DNA from: Euprymna scolopes
Taxonomy: Eukaryota; Mollusca; Cephalopoda; Sepiida; Sepiolidae
Assembly: GCA_024364805.1 (NCBI GenBank)
Contig: CM044516.1
Coordinates: 27,056,921-27,089,785 of the forward strand
Reading direction: 5' to 3'
Length of the DNA stretch: 32,865 nucleotides
Of this stretch, positions 10,854-20,940 are shown piece after piece. Each line of letters begins with the position of its first letter. Position 1 is the stretch's first letter. The position numbers and the translations under genes are program-made. The notes beneath the pieces were generated by a model, which did no database searches, was not told the origin of the DNA, and saw only the letters and a list, made by a program, of their open reading frames with translations.

Positions 10854-11731
10854 CTTGATGGGGGTAAGATGAAAGGGAGGGGGCAAACTAACAAACAACC
10901 AAAAAGAAAGAAAAATAAAACAACTAAATAAAATGCCTATGGGGGCAGATTAGTAAGGGGAGCTCCCGACCTACTAAATAAGCACAATGGAACGCCCATA
11001 ATCTTCCGCCCCCCCCCGAAACGAAAGGTGAAAGCAAGCAGGTCGTTCCCTAATTGGAAGTGGGGGACCTAAGAGACAGTTTTTCAAAAAAATAAATAAA
11101 TAGGGCTGGTGTCATGAGGAATGGACGGCGTCTTCCAAGATATAATACGTTAAAAGTAACAGACCAGAGACCAAACAAAAGGTGAACTGGGCATCTTTGG
11201 AAGCTCTCATAGTGCAGATGAAAAATAAAGAATCTGGGACGAGATCGACTCTAATTCCTACCCTAGTCCAGGACCTAATAATTGCCTTTTTCCACTCTAG
11301 GTGGTTATTAACTTAACTAAAACTACCCAACAAAGAAAACTTTGTTTGTCAGGGCTAGGTTCCGAATTAAACCAGCACCATCAACCCAATACCATTAGGG
11401 TGGGAAGACGAACTGTAACCTAGCACCTCGTCGGATGCACAAGGTAGTATTGTGCACCAACCTCCTATTAAAGTCTATGCGACGTAATCTTTTCCAATCG
11501 CATCTGATCTTTATTTTAAGTTGATGCTTAAAATAAAAAAAAACATATCCCGATCCGAAACAGATCCAACCCCATAGACAATATTAAGATGCGAAACCCA
11601 CGTCACTAGCCTAGCTACTCCTAGGATCGCTAGAAACACCAATCATTTCTACCCAGTAAACAGCGGGTCCATATTGTCGATAACGTACGCCAAATCAAGT
11701 TGCACCGACTGATCGGGGTCGATGCGAGCCG
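10441..11731 (-). other. LINE A 3' region with an internal (TA)n
   Basis: About 1.3 kb downstream of the last recognisable ORF2 piece. It holds the TA array at 10778-10851, short C and A runs (near 11010) and no domain I can name. The distal ORF2 C-terminus, including the zinc motif seen in LINE B, was not found here and may be lost or too decayed. Confidence 0.5.
10778..10851. repeat. (TA)n microsatellite, 74 bp
   Basis: A pure AT/TA run inside LINE A's 3' region. The 90-codon + frame crossing it (10659-10931) is an artefact of the IYIYIY translation. Confidence 0.97.
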
Positions 11732-14700
11732 TTACCTCTCCGACATACTCCTAAAGGCTCCGTAATCCACTGCAAAGAAAAAAACGAGTGCTCCCTCGTC
11801 TGATATTCTTCCTCCTCGTTGAAGCGCGGGCATGAGGGAAAGTAAAACTCGTTGCTCCTGCTGTCGTTTGAGAGCCTGTCGAAAAGTGGCAGCGCGCCCC
11901 GGACTAGCCTTCACGTTAACGAAAATTCTGAATAATACAAATAGTTAATGGCAGGCGCCCAATTCCACAGAGATAGAACTTCCCCTCTCGACACGTGCAG
12001 CCGCTCTACCAGCGGATTGTTTGCGGTCCCCACCAGTAAATCCTGATATAGTCTCCTCCTAGGCCATGAAAGGTCACTGGAGCCCGGAAATGCCCTAAGG
12101 GCGGTTCGGAATTCGGTGAGGAAAAGCGATTCCCCGCCGGTCTTCTGTGACCTTCAACAGCAGGGGCGGATATAAGCCGTGGAAAAGCTCGGTTCACGAC
12201 AGGTACCCAGTGCAAATCCTCAAGCAGTGTTCGACTCAGGAACGCCAACCTTTCTGCGTGTTTATGACTTAACAGGTTAGGCATGCCCAAGCATCCCTCG
12301 CAAAGTTTCTGCGTGTAGACCTGTCTACAGAGGAACGGCTTTCCTCCCTTCCAAAGAAGTTTGAAAAGGAGTCGCTCTAAAGCCTTACAGTGATCCGCGG
12401 GCAGGGAAAGAACAGACAAGCGGTAAAGGATCAGCGGAAACACAAATGTTGAATATGCCTCCGCACGACCCTTCAAGGACAATTTCCTCCGAATCCAAGT
12501 CCCAACCGACGACTTGACCTTCGTCTGTACCTCAGACCAATTTTTGTCCAGCTTGAGTGCAGGCCCAATCCACACGCCGAGAATCTTTACCGGGCCATTT
12601 GTCCAGCTGAACTCACCTGGAAGCGAGTTTACCCCGGTCCAGGCGCCCAACCGCAGGCCAACGGACTTGCTGCGTTTGATTACGGCCCCTGTGACAACTT
12701 CATACTCAGCGATCGCCTCTTTCACCGCTTTAATATCGCTACGTCGTGCAACGAACACGGTGACATCATCAGCGTACGCGGACACCCTGGCAAATTTGCC
12801 GCCAGATAGAGCTATGCCGCACAGGACTGGTCTTGTCGCTTCGTCCTTTAACTTGTGGAGGAAGGGCTCCAACACCAGAACGTACAACAGAGGCGACAGC
12901 AGAGAACACTGGCACACCGACCGAGAGACCCCAAAGACCCCGACAACCTGCCATTTACTTGCACCACTACCGTGGAATAACGATACAGAACAGAGACCCA
13001 CTTGCGGAAGTCCGCACCAAAGCCGGCGGTCTCTATAACAGATTCCAAGAAACCATGGTCGACCTTATCGAACGCCTTGGATTGATCTAAATTGATTCCT
13101 TGTCGTCTTTCAACCCCTCTATGATCAGACGTGCAAGTTGTTTTGAATCGATCGATCAAGTGCAAGTTGTTTTGAATCGATCGACCCTTCACAACGTATT
13201 TCTGATCCGGCTCGACCAAGTCATCGATAACAACCTGCAGTCGGTTTGCAAGAACTCTGGACTAAATCATCAACTGTTTAGCAGAGTGATGGGCCTATAG
13301 TCATCTAAGTTCCCCCCACCATACCGTTCTTCCTTCTTCAGTAATGTGACCACTCTTTCGGTAACCTGCCCAGGCATAAACCCCTGAGCAAACCAGTGGT
13401 TAAACACACCCTTCAGAAGGGGCACAAACATGGGCGACAGCCTCAAGTAGATTTCGTAGGGTAGACCATCGAGCCCCGGAGATTTGTTCTAATCAACATG
13501 CTTCAACGCAGTAATGATCTCACGCTCCGTAACCATCCCTTCGCAGCCAGCCGCTCGGGCCGCAGTAAGGTGGGGCGAGCCAGCTAAATAGCTGCCAAAC
13601 TCCTGGCCGCAGAGTCCGGGTAGTTGGGTGAAGCGCTCCTCCAAATGTTGTCGAAACCCGTTGCGAATCTCTCGAGCCGATACGAGAGTGTCCTTACAGG
13701 TTTTTCACCTCCCGAATGTATCCATCCAAGCCGCATCTTAAGGCGACCGTACGCTCGACAGCATCAATTTTCACGGCTTTGTTAGAAACTCTGTTTAATC
13801 TAGCTCTAACTACTTGACCCTCGTATTGCTCGCTAGCCAAGCTATTCAGGTCATCCTTAACTAAGGTTACCTCGAGGGGCCCGCCCCCTGTCACCGACCA
13901 GCTCGGCCTATCATCTAGGGGCCTTTTGGTTCGAGACCTAGTTAGCGCGAGGCTTTGGGTGTACTGGAGACAACAGTGCCTAATGGTAGCCTTAAGTCTA
14001 ACCCACCAGCTACTCCCGGTAACCTCCCCCACTAACTCCCGCTGAATTAGTGTTGTCAGCTTCTGCCGGAATCGTCATACTCCAACAAGGAGACGTTCAT
14101 CTTCCAGTAGCCAGCCAACCTAGGCCTATTACCTAACTTCAAACGGGCCAACACGAGTTTGTGGTCCGAATTACCTAGCCAGTAGAACGTGGGACATGAT
14201 AAGTAATCTAGGTCGCCTCTTCAAATAAACATTCTGTCCAAGTATGTGCTTGGACAGACGGCCGAATTACCCTGCCACGTCCACCGCTCCCTCCCCGGGT
14301 GATCTAGACGGTACCTGTCGACCAGATCGCACGAGACCATCAGGTCAGACCGACTGTTTTCACACCACTTCGACCCGCTATACCCCCAACCTCATCTATG
14401 TTGGGGTCCAGGACGACATTCCAGTCCCCCATTAACACTACCCGCTCCGGACCCGAAGATAGAAACACCTCCACCCGCCGAAAAACGAAACCCTCTCGCT
14501 GCGGACATTAGGCGCATAAACTGCCACGATCCGGAACTCGCCGCTTTTAACGGCAACATCGACCACGACCAACCTTCCATGAGCGTCCGCGTGAACAACG
14601 ATAACCGTCGCAGATAGGGTGCGACTCACTAACACAGAAACCCCACAACTACGGAAATTGCCATATACTGAGTAAAAGTCAAAATCATCCTCCAGCACAT

Positions 14701-14849
14701 CGCAATCCCCGGCCCCAACAAAGTGGGTCTCCTGCAAAGTAGCTACATCTACCTCAAGGGCCACGAGATCTCTCAGCACGGGAGCATCCTTGCTTCGAGA
14801 TCTCATGCTCCTCGTGTTCTAAACAAGATAGGTTCAAGCTTGTAGCCAT
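11732..14849 (-). pseudogene. LINE A ORF2: endonuclease/reverse transcriptase, broken
   Basis: The start is ATG 14849 (MATSLNLS). The endonuclease domain follows in 14806-14438: LVALEVDVATLQETHFV, then GRLVVVDVAVKSGEFRIVAV, typical of LINE AP endonucleases. The remainder of the domain is in 14400-14050. The linker 14032-13694 includes QVVRARLNRVSNKAVK. Reverse transcriptase: VKGRSIQNNLH (about 13190), NLDQSKAFDKVDHGFLESVI (13100-13040), SPLLYVLVLEPFLHKL and the intact catalytic box ARVSAYADDVTVFVA inside the long open stretch 13001-12006. The thumb reads RKLSLKGRAEAYSTFVFPLI. The last recognisable piece is 11914-11732. A 29-bp tandem duplication at 13131-13184 lies inside the RT and shifts the frame, and there are several further breaks. 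Confidence 0.88.
13131..13184. repeat. 29-bp tandem duplication inside LINE A's RT
   Basis: gtgcaagttgttttgaatcg atcga occurs at 13131-13155 and again from 13160. The unit of 29 bp is not a multiple of three, so the duplication shifts the RT frame. The two copies are nearly identical, so it is recent relative to the element. Confidence 0.9.
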
Positions 14850-14859
14850 GTTTCCCTAA

Positions 14860-16792
14860 CTAGTAGTATTTGTCAACAATGGGTCCGCTCCGAGATAGGC
14901 CTCCCACGTACAGGGGAAACGTCAATTTAATTGCCCTATAAAAGGAGGGGTGAACGTAAATTGGGACTCTCCGTTTGCACTTTTTGGCTATCTGCCCTAC
15001 TAATGAGTTCTCCCCCTCTACCAGTTTGAGGCCCAGAAACGTCGTCTTTCCAGCCTCCAACATCCTCTACAATGCTTTAGCACGACCTCCCCTATTCGCC
15101 CTTACTAACGTGATGTTTGGGGCGTCTGAAAAATTTCTAGGATCGGTGACATCCTTGCCTTCCACCTTTGAGAGGTTTTCCAGGCGTTTTAGATAACGCC
15201 CCTGCCTCCCATTGAGGTCACCGATCACCTGATAACTGCTCGCATCACAGAGGCGTTCCCCGGCCAGAACGGAAACTTTCTGTTTTTTTCCTCTCTGGGG
15301 CCGCCTTTCCTTCGTCTCTTTTTCTTCTCTTTTTCCTCTTCATTAGTCATCACGATCGGAGCTTATCTTGCTCTTTTTCTTCTGTGGTGTTGAATAGGAG
15401 AGGGGTAAGCTGAACTTCCTCGTGGCGGATCGGTGTTGGAGGCTCAGTAGCTTGGTCACTGGTGCTTTCTTCCGGAACTTTCTTCTCTTTCCTCTCTCTT
15501 TTCTCCATCTGCTTTGTCGTTTCCTCTCCTTCGGACTCCGAGGAGCTTACCCTCAACTTCTGTTTTGTCGCGCCCCGACGCTCCTCTTGGGGGGGTCGTC
15601 TCTTGTTTTTTCCCCTTTTTGGAGACGACCTTACTCCAGGTGGCGGCATCGCTCTTATCTTCTGTCTTTTCATCTTTCTTACCTTCCTCTGCTCTCTTCA
15701 CCGGCTCATCTTCTGTTCTCTTCTCCTGAACCTTTTTCAGGGGGCAAAACATTGACATATGCCCCGGTCTTTGGCAATGCCAGTAGTGCGGCCGCCTTCC
15801 TTCAACAATGACCGACATCTGCCAGCCCCTACAAGTCAGTTGTGCCGGGATTTCGTTAAATCCCTTCCGGTCGACTCTCATCTGCAATTTGAAGTCGCCA
15901 GTCATTATGCTCTGGGGGCCACTCACCAGCTGAATTCCTTCGACCTCACCGTACTGGAACATCGTGGCTCCCAACTGGTCCTTTCTCACGAAGCATGACA
16001 CGCCCAATACTGTAATCGTTGTCCTCTTTTGGACTGGTACTCCGACTTTACTCGAAAGTTCTTCCATGTGAGGTCCCCTTTTGCCACTTTCTCAGCTTCC
16101 TCCTTTGTCGGCAAAAGGAACCACATGGCATAACTGCGTCTAACCGCGTACTGACAGGGATCTACAAATCTCCCAGCATCTCCATCATCTTGTCTTTCGG
16201 CAACCTTCCCCTTTAACTTCTAACGTCACCAGGGAAAGAGACCGCTCCTTAATTCTTCCCATAGCCCCGGGGACCACCTTCAAATTGCTTCCGTCCACAT
16301 ACTCCTGGTACTTCGAAGTGAATAGGCCCTTATAGTATTGTGGTGCTGTCTTTTCATTTGGACTCCAGGTCTCTGTTACCGCTTTCTGTCCCTCATGTAC
16401 TGCTGGTCTGGGTTGATGGACATTCCGCTGGCTTCTGTGCCGCTGGTATTGGAGAATCGCCGGTTGTAAGGGCTGACCATTCCTCCGCACTCGCTGGCAC
16501 TGCTTGCATTGCTTTGGTAGCACCCCTCACCATGGGGAGTACCCATCCACGACTATCACCTCCAATGATCTCGTTTTTCTTAAAGCTACATCCTTCTTCT
16601 TTGGGTTGTTGTTCACCGATTGTGACTGGGTCGGCGTCGGCGCTTCGTCGTCTATGCCCCACCAAGGCTTACCTCGCCGTGACCTCCTTGACTTCGCCGT
16701 TTTCCTGTAGGCCTTCTCCAACTCATCATAGTCCGAGATCTCCTCCACATATTTTTCCACAAATTCTTCTGGTCCTCCTTATTCCTACTCAT
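14860..16792 (-). pseudogene. LINE A ORF1: putative RNA-binding zinc-knuckle protein, broken
   Basis: A likely start is ATG 16792 (MSRNKEDQKN), with a charged N-terminal part (EISDYDELEKAYRKTAKSRR near 16735-16680). The core block around 16140-15940 reads RRSYAMWFLLPTKEEAEKVA and FQYGEVEGIQLVSGP. HYWHCQRPGHMSMFCP near 15800-15750 is a CCHC zinc knuckle whose first cysteine is replaced by tyrosine. A Lys/Glu-rich linker fills 15673-15350. The conserved C-terminus, CKRRVPIYVHPSFYRAIKLT then FPLYVGGLSRSG, ends at the stop 14860-14862, ten bases before the ORF2 start. The C-terminal block matches LINE B and so belongs to ORF1, not to a separate gene. Zinc knuckles in such ORF1s bind the element RNA. 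Confidence 0.78.
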
Positions 16793-17443
16793 CACAGCTA
16801 CAGGTGTACTCCATGGGGTCATCTGATCCTCTGGCAGTGGGGAGCCAAAATAAACTCACTCAAGCTTGGGGCGATTTCTTGGGTGTCAATTCCTACGACG
16901 GGACCGACCGACACGGTACTTGGGGTGGCAACCCTATCAACAGGACCAACGAATCTTGGGGTGCCTTTCGCTTTAGCAACCCCTTCCACAGACACGGACT
17001 GGGTACCGATCACAACACCTGGAGCATCCCCCAAGGTGGCAGAAGCAGAGGCCTGCTCCATGCATTTGGTGGCCCTGAACCCAACCAAGACTCGCCTATT
17101 CGGAAACTAAGGGTACCGTCGCCTAAAAAGGCACGTGAGTATCCCTTGGCCATGCCGGATGCTCAAGTCTTAGCTGGACCCCGGACTATCTGTAAAATAA
17201 CCAAAACAAAAACAATTAGTAGCTGGCCAGGATGGGCAATAACGACAACAATATACAAGGTTAACAAATAACAATGGTCCTTTCCGTTCCAAACCCCAAA
17301 GAAAGTGCCGGTCCTTGCGGGGACAAGAGAAAAAATAAAAGCCCATAACTCGACTACCAGCTTAGAACAAAAGTTTCGTACTGTAAGACAGACACTCGAC
17401 TTTGATCCTTGCCAAGAGGCTGAACAGCGTACCCAACCTCTAA
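16793..17443 (-). other. LINE A 5' region
   Basis: Leader between monomer 4 and ORF1. It contains an 89-codon - frame (17088-16819) rich in Val, Gly, Thr and Ser with no family I recognise. It might be an upstream extension of ORF1 or chance openness in GC-rich DNA. The opposing + frame 16804-17271 is its shadow. Confidence 0.45.
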
Positions 17444-17469
17444 AGACGAACTAATGGGGGTAGATATTT
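17444..17469. repeat. Flank of LINE A, 5' side (monomer junction sequence)
   Basis: agacgaactaatgggggtag plus atattt, partner of 10423-10445 and nearly identical to the 5'-side flank of LINE B at 10041-10066. Confidence 0.65.
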
Positions 17470-17846
17470 AATTGTGCCCACCACAGAAATATGTGGCACA
17501 AGGCTGGAAGGTTGGGATCCAGCAGGCTCCTCTAAAGGAGGGGCACTCCTTCAATTGCAAAAAATTGTCTGAGTAACCCCCTTGGCATTTCCCGGTTGGG
17601 GCGCCTAAGGCAGTAAGCAATAAACTTACTCCACCGGAAAGCCCAATGGCAAGGCCTGGGAGTGTGGGCCTTCTAGGTATTACCCAGGCGGTGTACCTCA
17701 GTCCGTCAGGGTCTGGGCCGGTTCCCGGCCCCTTATCTGTAGGGCTGAGTGTCAAGTAACAAATCCTTAACGGGTACTTCTACCCTGTTTCTCTGCAGCC
17801 GAAGCCGCTAGGAGACATCCCCATCAGACGAACTGGTGGGGGTATG
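17452..17846. repeat. 380-bp monomer, copy 4
   Basis: Starts taatgggggtagatattta and ends catcagacgaactggtgggg plus gtatg. The central hairpin gggccggttcccggccc is at 17715-17731. The 95-codon - frame 17468-17755 is not conserved in the other copies and is not called. Immediately to the right lies a perfect palindrome, gacgaataaattcgtc (17848-17863), that reuses the gacgaa word of the junction. Confidence 0.9.
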
Positions 17847-20800
17847 AGACGAATAAATTCGTCAATCATTTTTATAACCACCTACTGTGCTAAATGACTA
17901 ATGAAAACCTTCCAAAGTTAGTATAAAAATGGTCGAATTTTGAATTCAATCAGTTCGCCGCGAAATACGTCACAAACCGACATTTTATACTTGGCCGCCA
18001 TCTTGGTTACTGCCAATTAAAGTCAGAATCTTATCTGAACTACGCCGCCATCTTTGTTCAACATAATGTCACAACACTTAACAACTTATGCGCCCATTCA
18101 TCGTATTTTTTTGACGGATCGGAATCTAAATTCGAATTGTGGCAGGTAAAATTTCTGGGATATCTAAGGATTCGAAAACTACACAAAGTGATATAATCTC
18201 CAACAGAGAATCCTAAGGACTCCGAATTTCTCGAAAAGAACGCGAGTGTTTTTGCAGTATTGATTCAATTCTTAGACGATAGAAGTCTGTCTCTGATTGT
18301 AACAGATGCATTGGATGACGGACGAAAAGTGGAACATATTAAGAGAATATTATTTATCAAAAGGGAAACCGAAAATTATATCACTATATACAGAACTAAT
18401 AGGATGAAACTATTACTGACTACGTTATAAGGGCAGAAACAACCGCCAATGCCTTAAAACTTTCAGGTGAAATAATAAGCGATAGCTTGTTATCAATGAC
18501 CCGCAAGGGACTTCCAAGAGATTCTTAACTATTTACAACTGTTATAACGCAAAAAGACAAATCCATAAATTCCAGCGAATTTAAAGTGGCATTGCGCAGT
18601 TACAAAGAGACTAATCGTATGCTTGTGGACAATAATAACTCCAGCAATATTATGAAGTTCAAAAATGCTTCTCGAAAACAGACACCAACAAATTACACAC
18701 CGCATCGCAACGTGTTCCCTAAAAGTAATTTTCCCAAGAAAAATAATAAAATTTTATGCTATAATTGTGGACGGCCCCACCACAAAAGTTTCCAATGTCG
18801 ATATAAACGCTCTAAAATGGACTGCGTATAAAACGATGAGAACTTTGAGGAAGAATATACATTTCTATTCACATGTAACTTTGACAATACTACGAACGGT
18901 AAAAATCTCCTTGTAGACTGTGGTGCTACAGCACACGTTATCACCAAGGAATCTGATTTTATTAATTTTGATTCAAACTTTTATCCACAAAGTCATTTTG
19001 TCGAACTTGCCGACGGTAGTCAAATAAATGACATAGTATTGAAAAGAGGCGATGCTAAAATACCCCTAAAAAGTAATAAAGGCGAAATCTGTAACTGTAT
19101 TCTAAAAAATGCTCTACGTTTAAGCAAGACATATTTTCCATGCAGGCTACAATTAAACAAAGCGCGAATATAAAGTTTGGCCAAAACAAGTAAAAATTGA
19201 TATACCCCAATGGAACTGTATTTGAAATTAAAGAAAATGGCCGACTATATTATTTAAAAAGTATGGTTCCTTATGCCTGTCACGACTGAGAAACCTGGCA
19301 TAAAATTATAGGACACTGCAATACAGCTGATATTAAAAAAATACCAAATGTAGTCGAAGGCATGAAAATACTACCTTCAGACGATCTCCCAAATTGTGAG
19401 TGTGTGCACAGGGGAAAATGACAAAATATATAAGCCGAACGCCAGACAAAAAAAGTTACAAAAATTCTCTCACTTGTGTATTGTGACTTAGCAGCTCCGA
19501 TCAACCCGATGGAGAGAAATAATCTAAGGTAAGTTTTGAACTTTATTGATGATTTTTCCGGTTTAATTCTAGTTTATTTTCTAAAAAACAAATCCGACAC
19601 TATCCTCGCCACTAAGAAATATTTAGCGGCGCAGTAAAATGTATTCGCTCAGACAATGGGGCTGAATTTACTAGTAAAGACTTTGAACTTCTATTAATTA
19701 ACCGCAGCATAAAACACGAGAAAGCTGCGCCGTATTCCCCCTTCCAAAAGAGCACCGCTGAAAGGGCATGGCGAACCCTTTTTGAGATGACAAGATGCCT
19801 ACTTATCGAATCGAAATTAACGGATAGTTTATGGACGTACGCTTTAATGGCAGCAGCATATATCAGAAATAGATCGTTCAATAAGAGGCTAGGAAAAACA
19901 CCGCATGAAGCGTTTTGCTGTGTAAAACCTAAAATGAACAGAATGCATCTATTTGGTCCTGGTTGTTTTGCATTTATAGAAAACACCAGTAAAGTAAATA
20001 CTAAAAGCGAAAAAGGTATTTTCGTAGGTTACGATAAAAACAGTCGAGCATATATAATCTACTTTCCAACCCAAAATGCTATAAAAAGGGTTAGATGTGT
20101 AAAATTCAATGATACATTAAATTTAAAAAATGGCGATCCAGTGGATGAAAAACGTGAAATATTATCTAGCATCTTAATCGATCACAATGCAAATATTAAT
20201 AACGACGACAATTACAGTAGAACTTTTGACGAAAATATTAACCAGACACGTCGATACCCAATAAGGGAGCGAAAAGGCCAGATTTCTTATAAATTGAAAA
20301 GATACAAGATTATGCAGTGGACTACAGTTCCTCGTTGAACAGCGCACCGGAAAGTTATAATGAGTCGATTAATTCAGAAAATCACCAAGAATTGGAACAA
20401 GCTATGATATCCGAATTGAAAGCTTTATCTGAAAATAACACATACGAAATAGTGGCAAAACCAACAGATAAAAATATAATTTCTTCACGCTGAGTTAAAA
20501 AAAAACATCACAGCTTCTGGCAGTGAAACTTTTAAAGCAAGATTTGTTACAAAAGGTTTTTCACAACTTTCTGGAGTGGAATATTTTGCAACATTTTCAC
20601 CAACGATATAATTTAACGATAATTAGAATTTTATTACAACTTGCCGCTCAATACAATTAAAATACATCAATTTGATGTAAAAAATGCTTATTTAAATGCT
20701 CCGATTGACTGTGAAATCTATATTTACCATCCCGAGGGATTAAAAATGAAAAATAAAAATTGGGCGTGGAAATTGAATAAATCGTTAAAACAAAGCGCAC

Positions 20801-20940
20801 ACAATTGGAATTTAACACTCCATAATTATTTAATAGAACAGGATTCAAGCAATGTCCCGTAGACGCGTGCATGTGTACCAAAAATGCAGGTAATATATTG
20901 TTAATTTTGTTTTTTTGGGGTTGGCGATATATTACTCGCC
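17847..20940 (+). mobile_element. Ty1/copia LTR-retrotransposon fossil, broken, 3' part absent
   Basis: Parts in order on the + strand: leader (17847-18065), gag-like region from about 18066, a CCHC zinc knuckle (CYNCGRPHHKSFQC, about 18757-18800), aspartic protease (DCGAT, about 18917), GAG-pre-integrase and integrase (about 19280-19900, followed by the copia-type integrase C-terminal block to about 20110), and the beginning of the reverse transcriptase (about 20350-20935). The gag-protease-integrase-RT order is diagnostic of copia rather than gypsy. No LTR pair can be shown in the window; a 5' LTR may lie within 17847-18065 but I could not prove it. The element carries several breaks and looks old. 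It stops where the gypsy fossil of opposite orientation begins. Confidence 0.88.

Larger units (their letters stand above)
10441..17443 (-). mobile_element. LINE A: near full-length L1/Tx1-type non-LTR retrotransposon, decayed
   Basis: Order on the - strand: 5' region (17443-16793), ORF1 (16792-14860), a 10-nt gap, ORF2 (14849 to about 11732), then a long 3' region ending beside AATAAA at monomer 3. It lies between monomers 3 and 4 in the same orientation and at the same monomer position as LINE B. Its coding part is clearly GC-richer than the surroundings and keeps a 331-codon open stretch across the reverse transcriptase, so it looks younger than LINE B. It still has several frame changes and is not autonomous. 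Confidence 0.88.

Noticed and set aside
12514-13038. 174-codon + frame
   Set aside because: Lies antisense to the recognised reverse transcriptase of LINE A; no family match of its own.
15422-15811. 129-codon + frame and neighbours at 15462 and 15514
   Set aside because: Antisense shadow of LINE A ORF1's Lys/Glu-rich linker.
17468-17755. 95-codon - frame in monomer 4, and 74-codon - frame near monomer 3
   Set aside because: The frames are not shared between monomer copies, so the repeat is not coding.
3401-17846. Monomers as long terminal repeats of an LTR or Penelope-type element
   Set aside because: The enclosed elements encode an AP-type endonuclease and LINE-type RT, with no integrase, protease or GIY-YIG domain.
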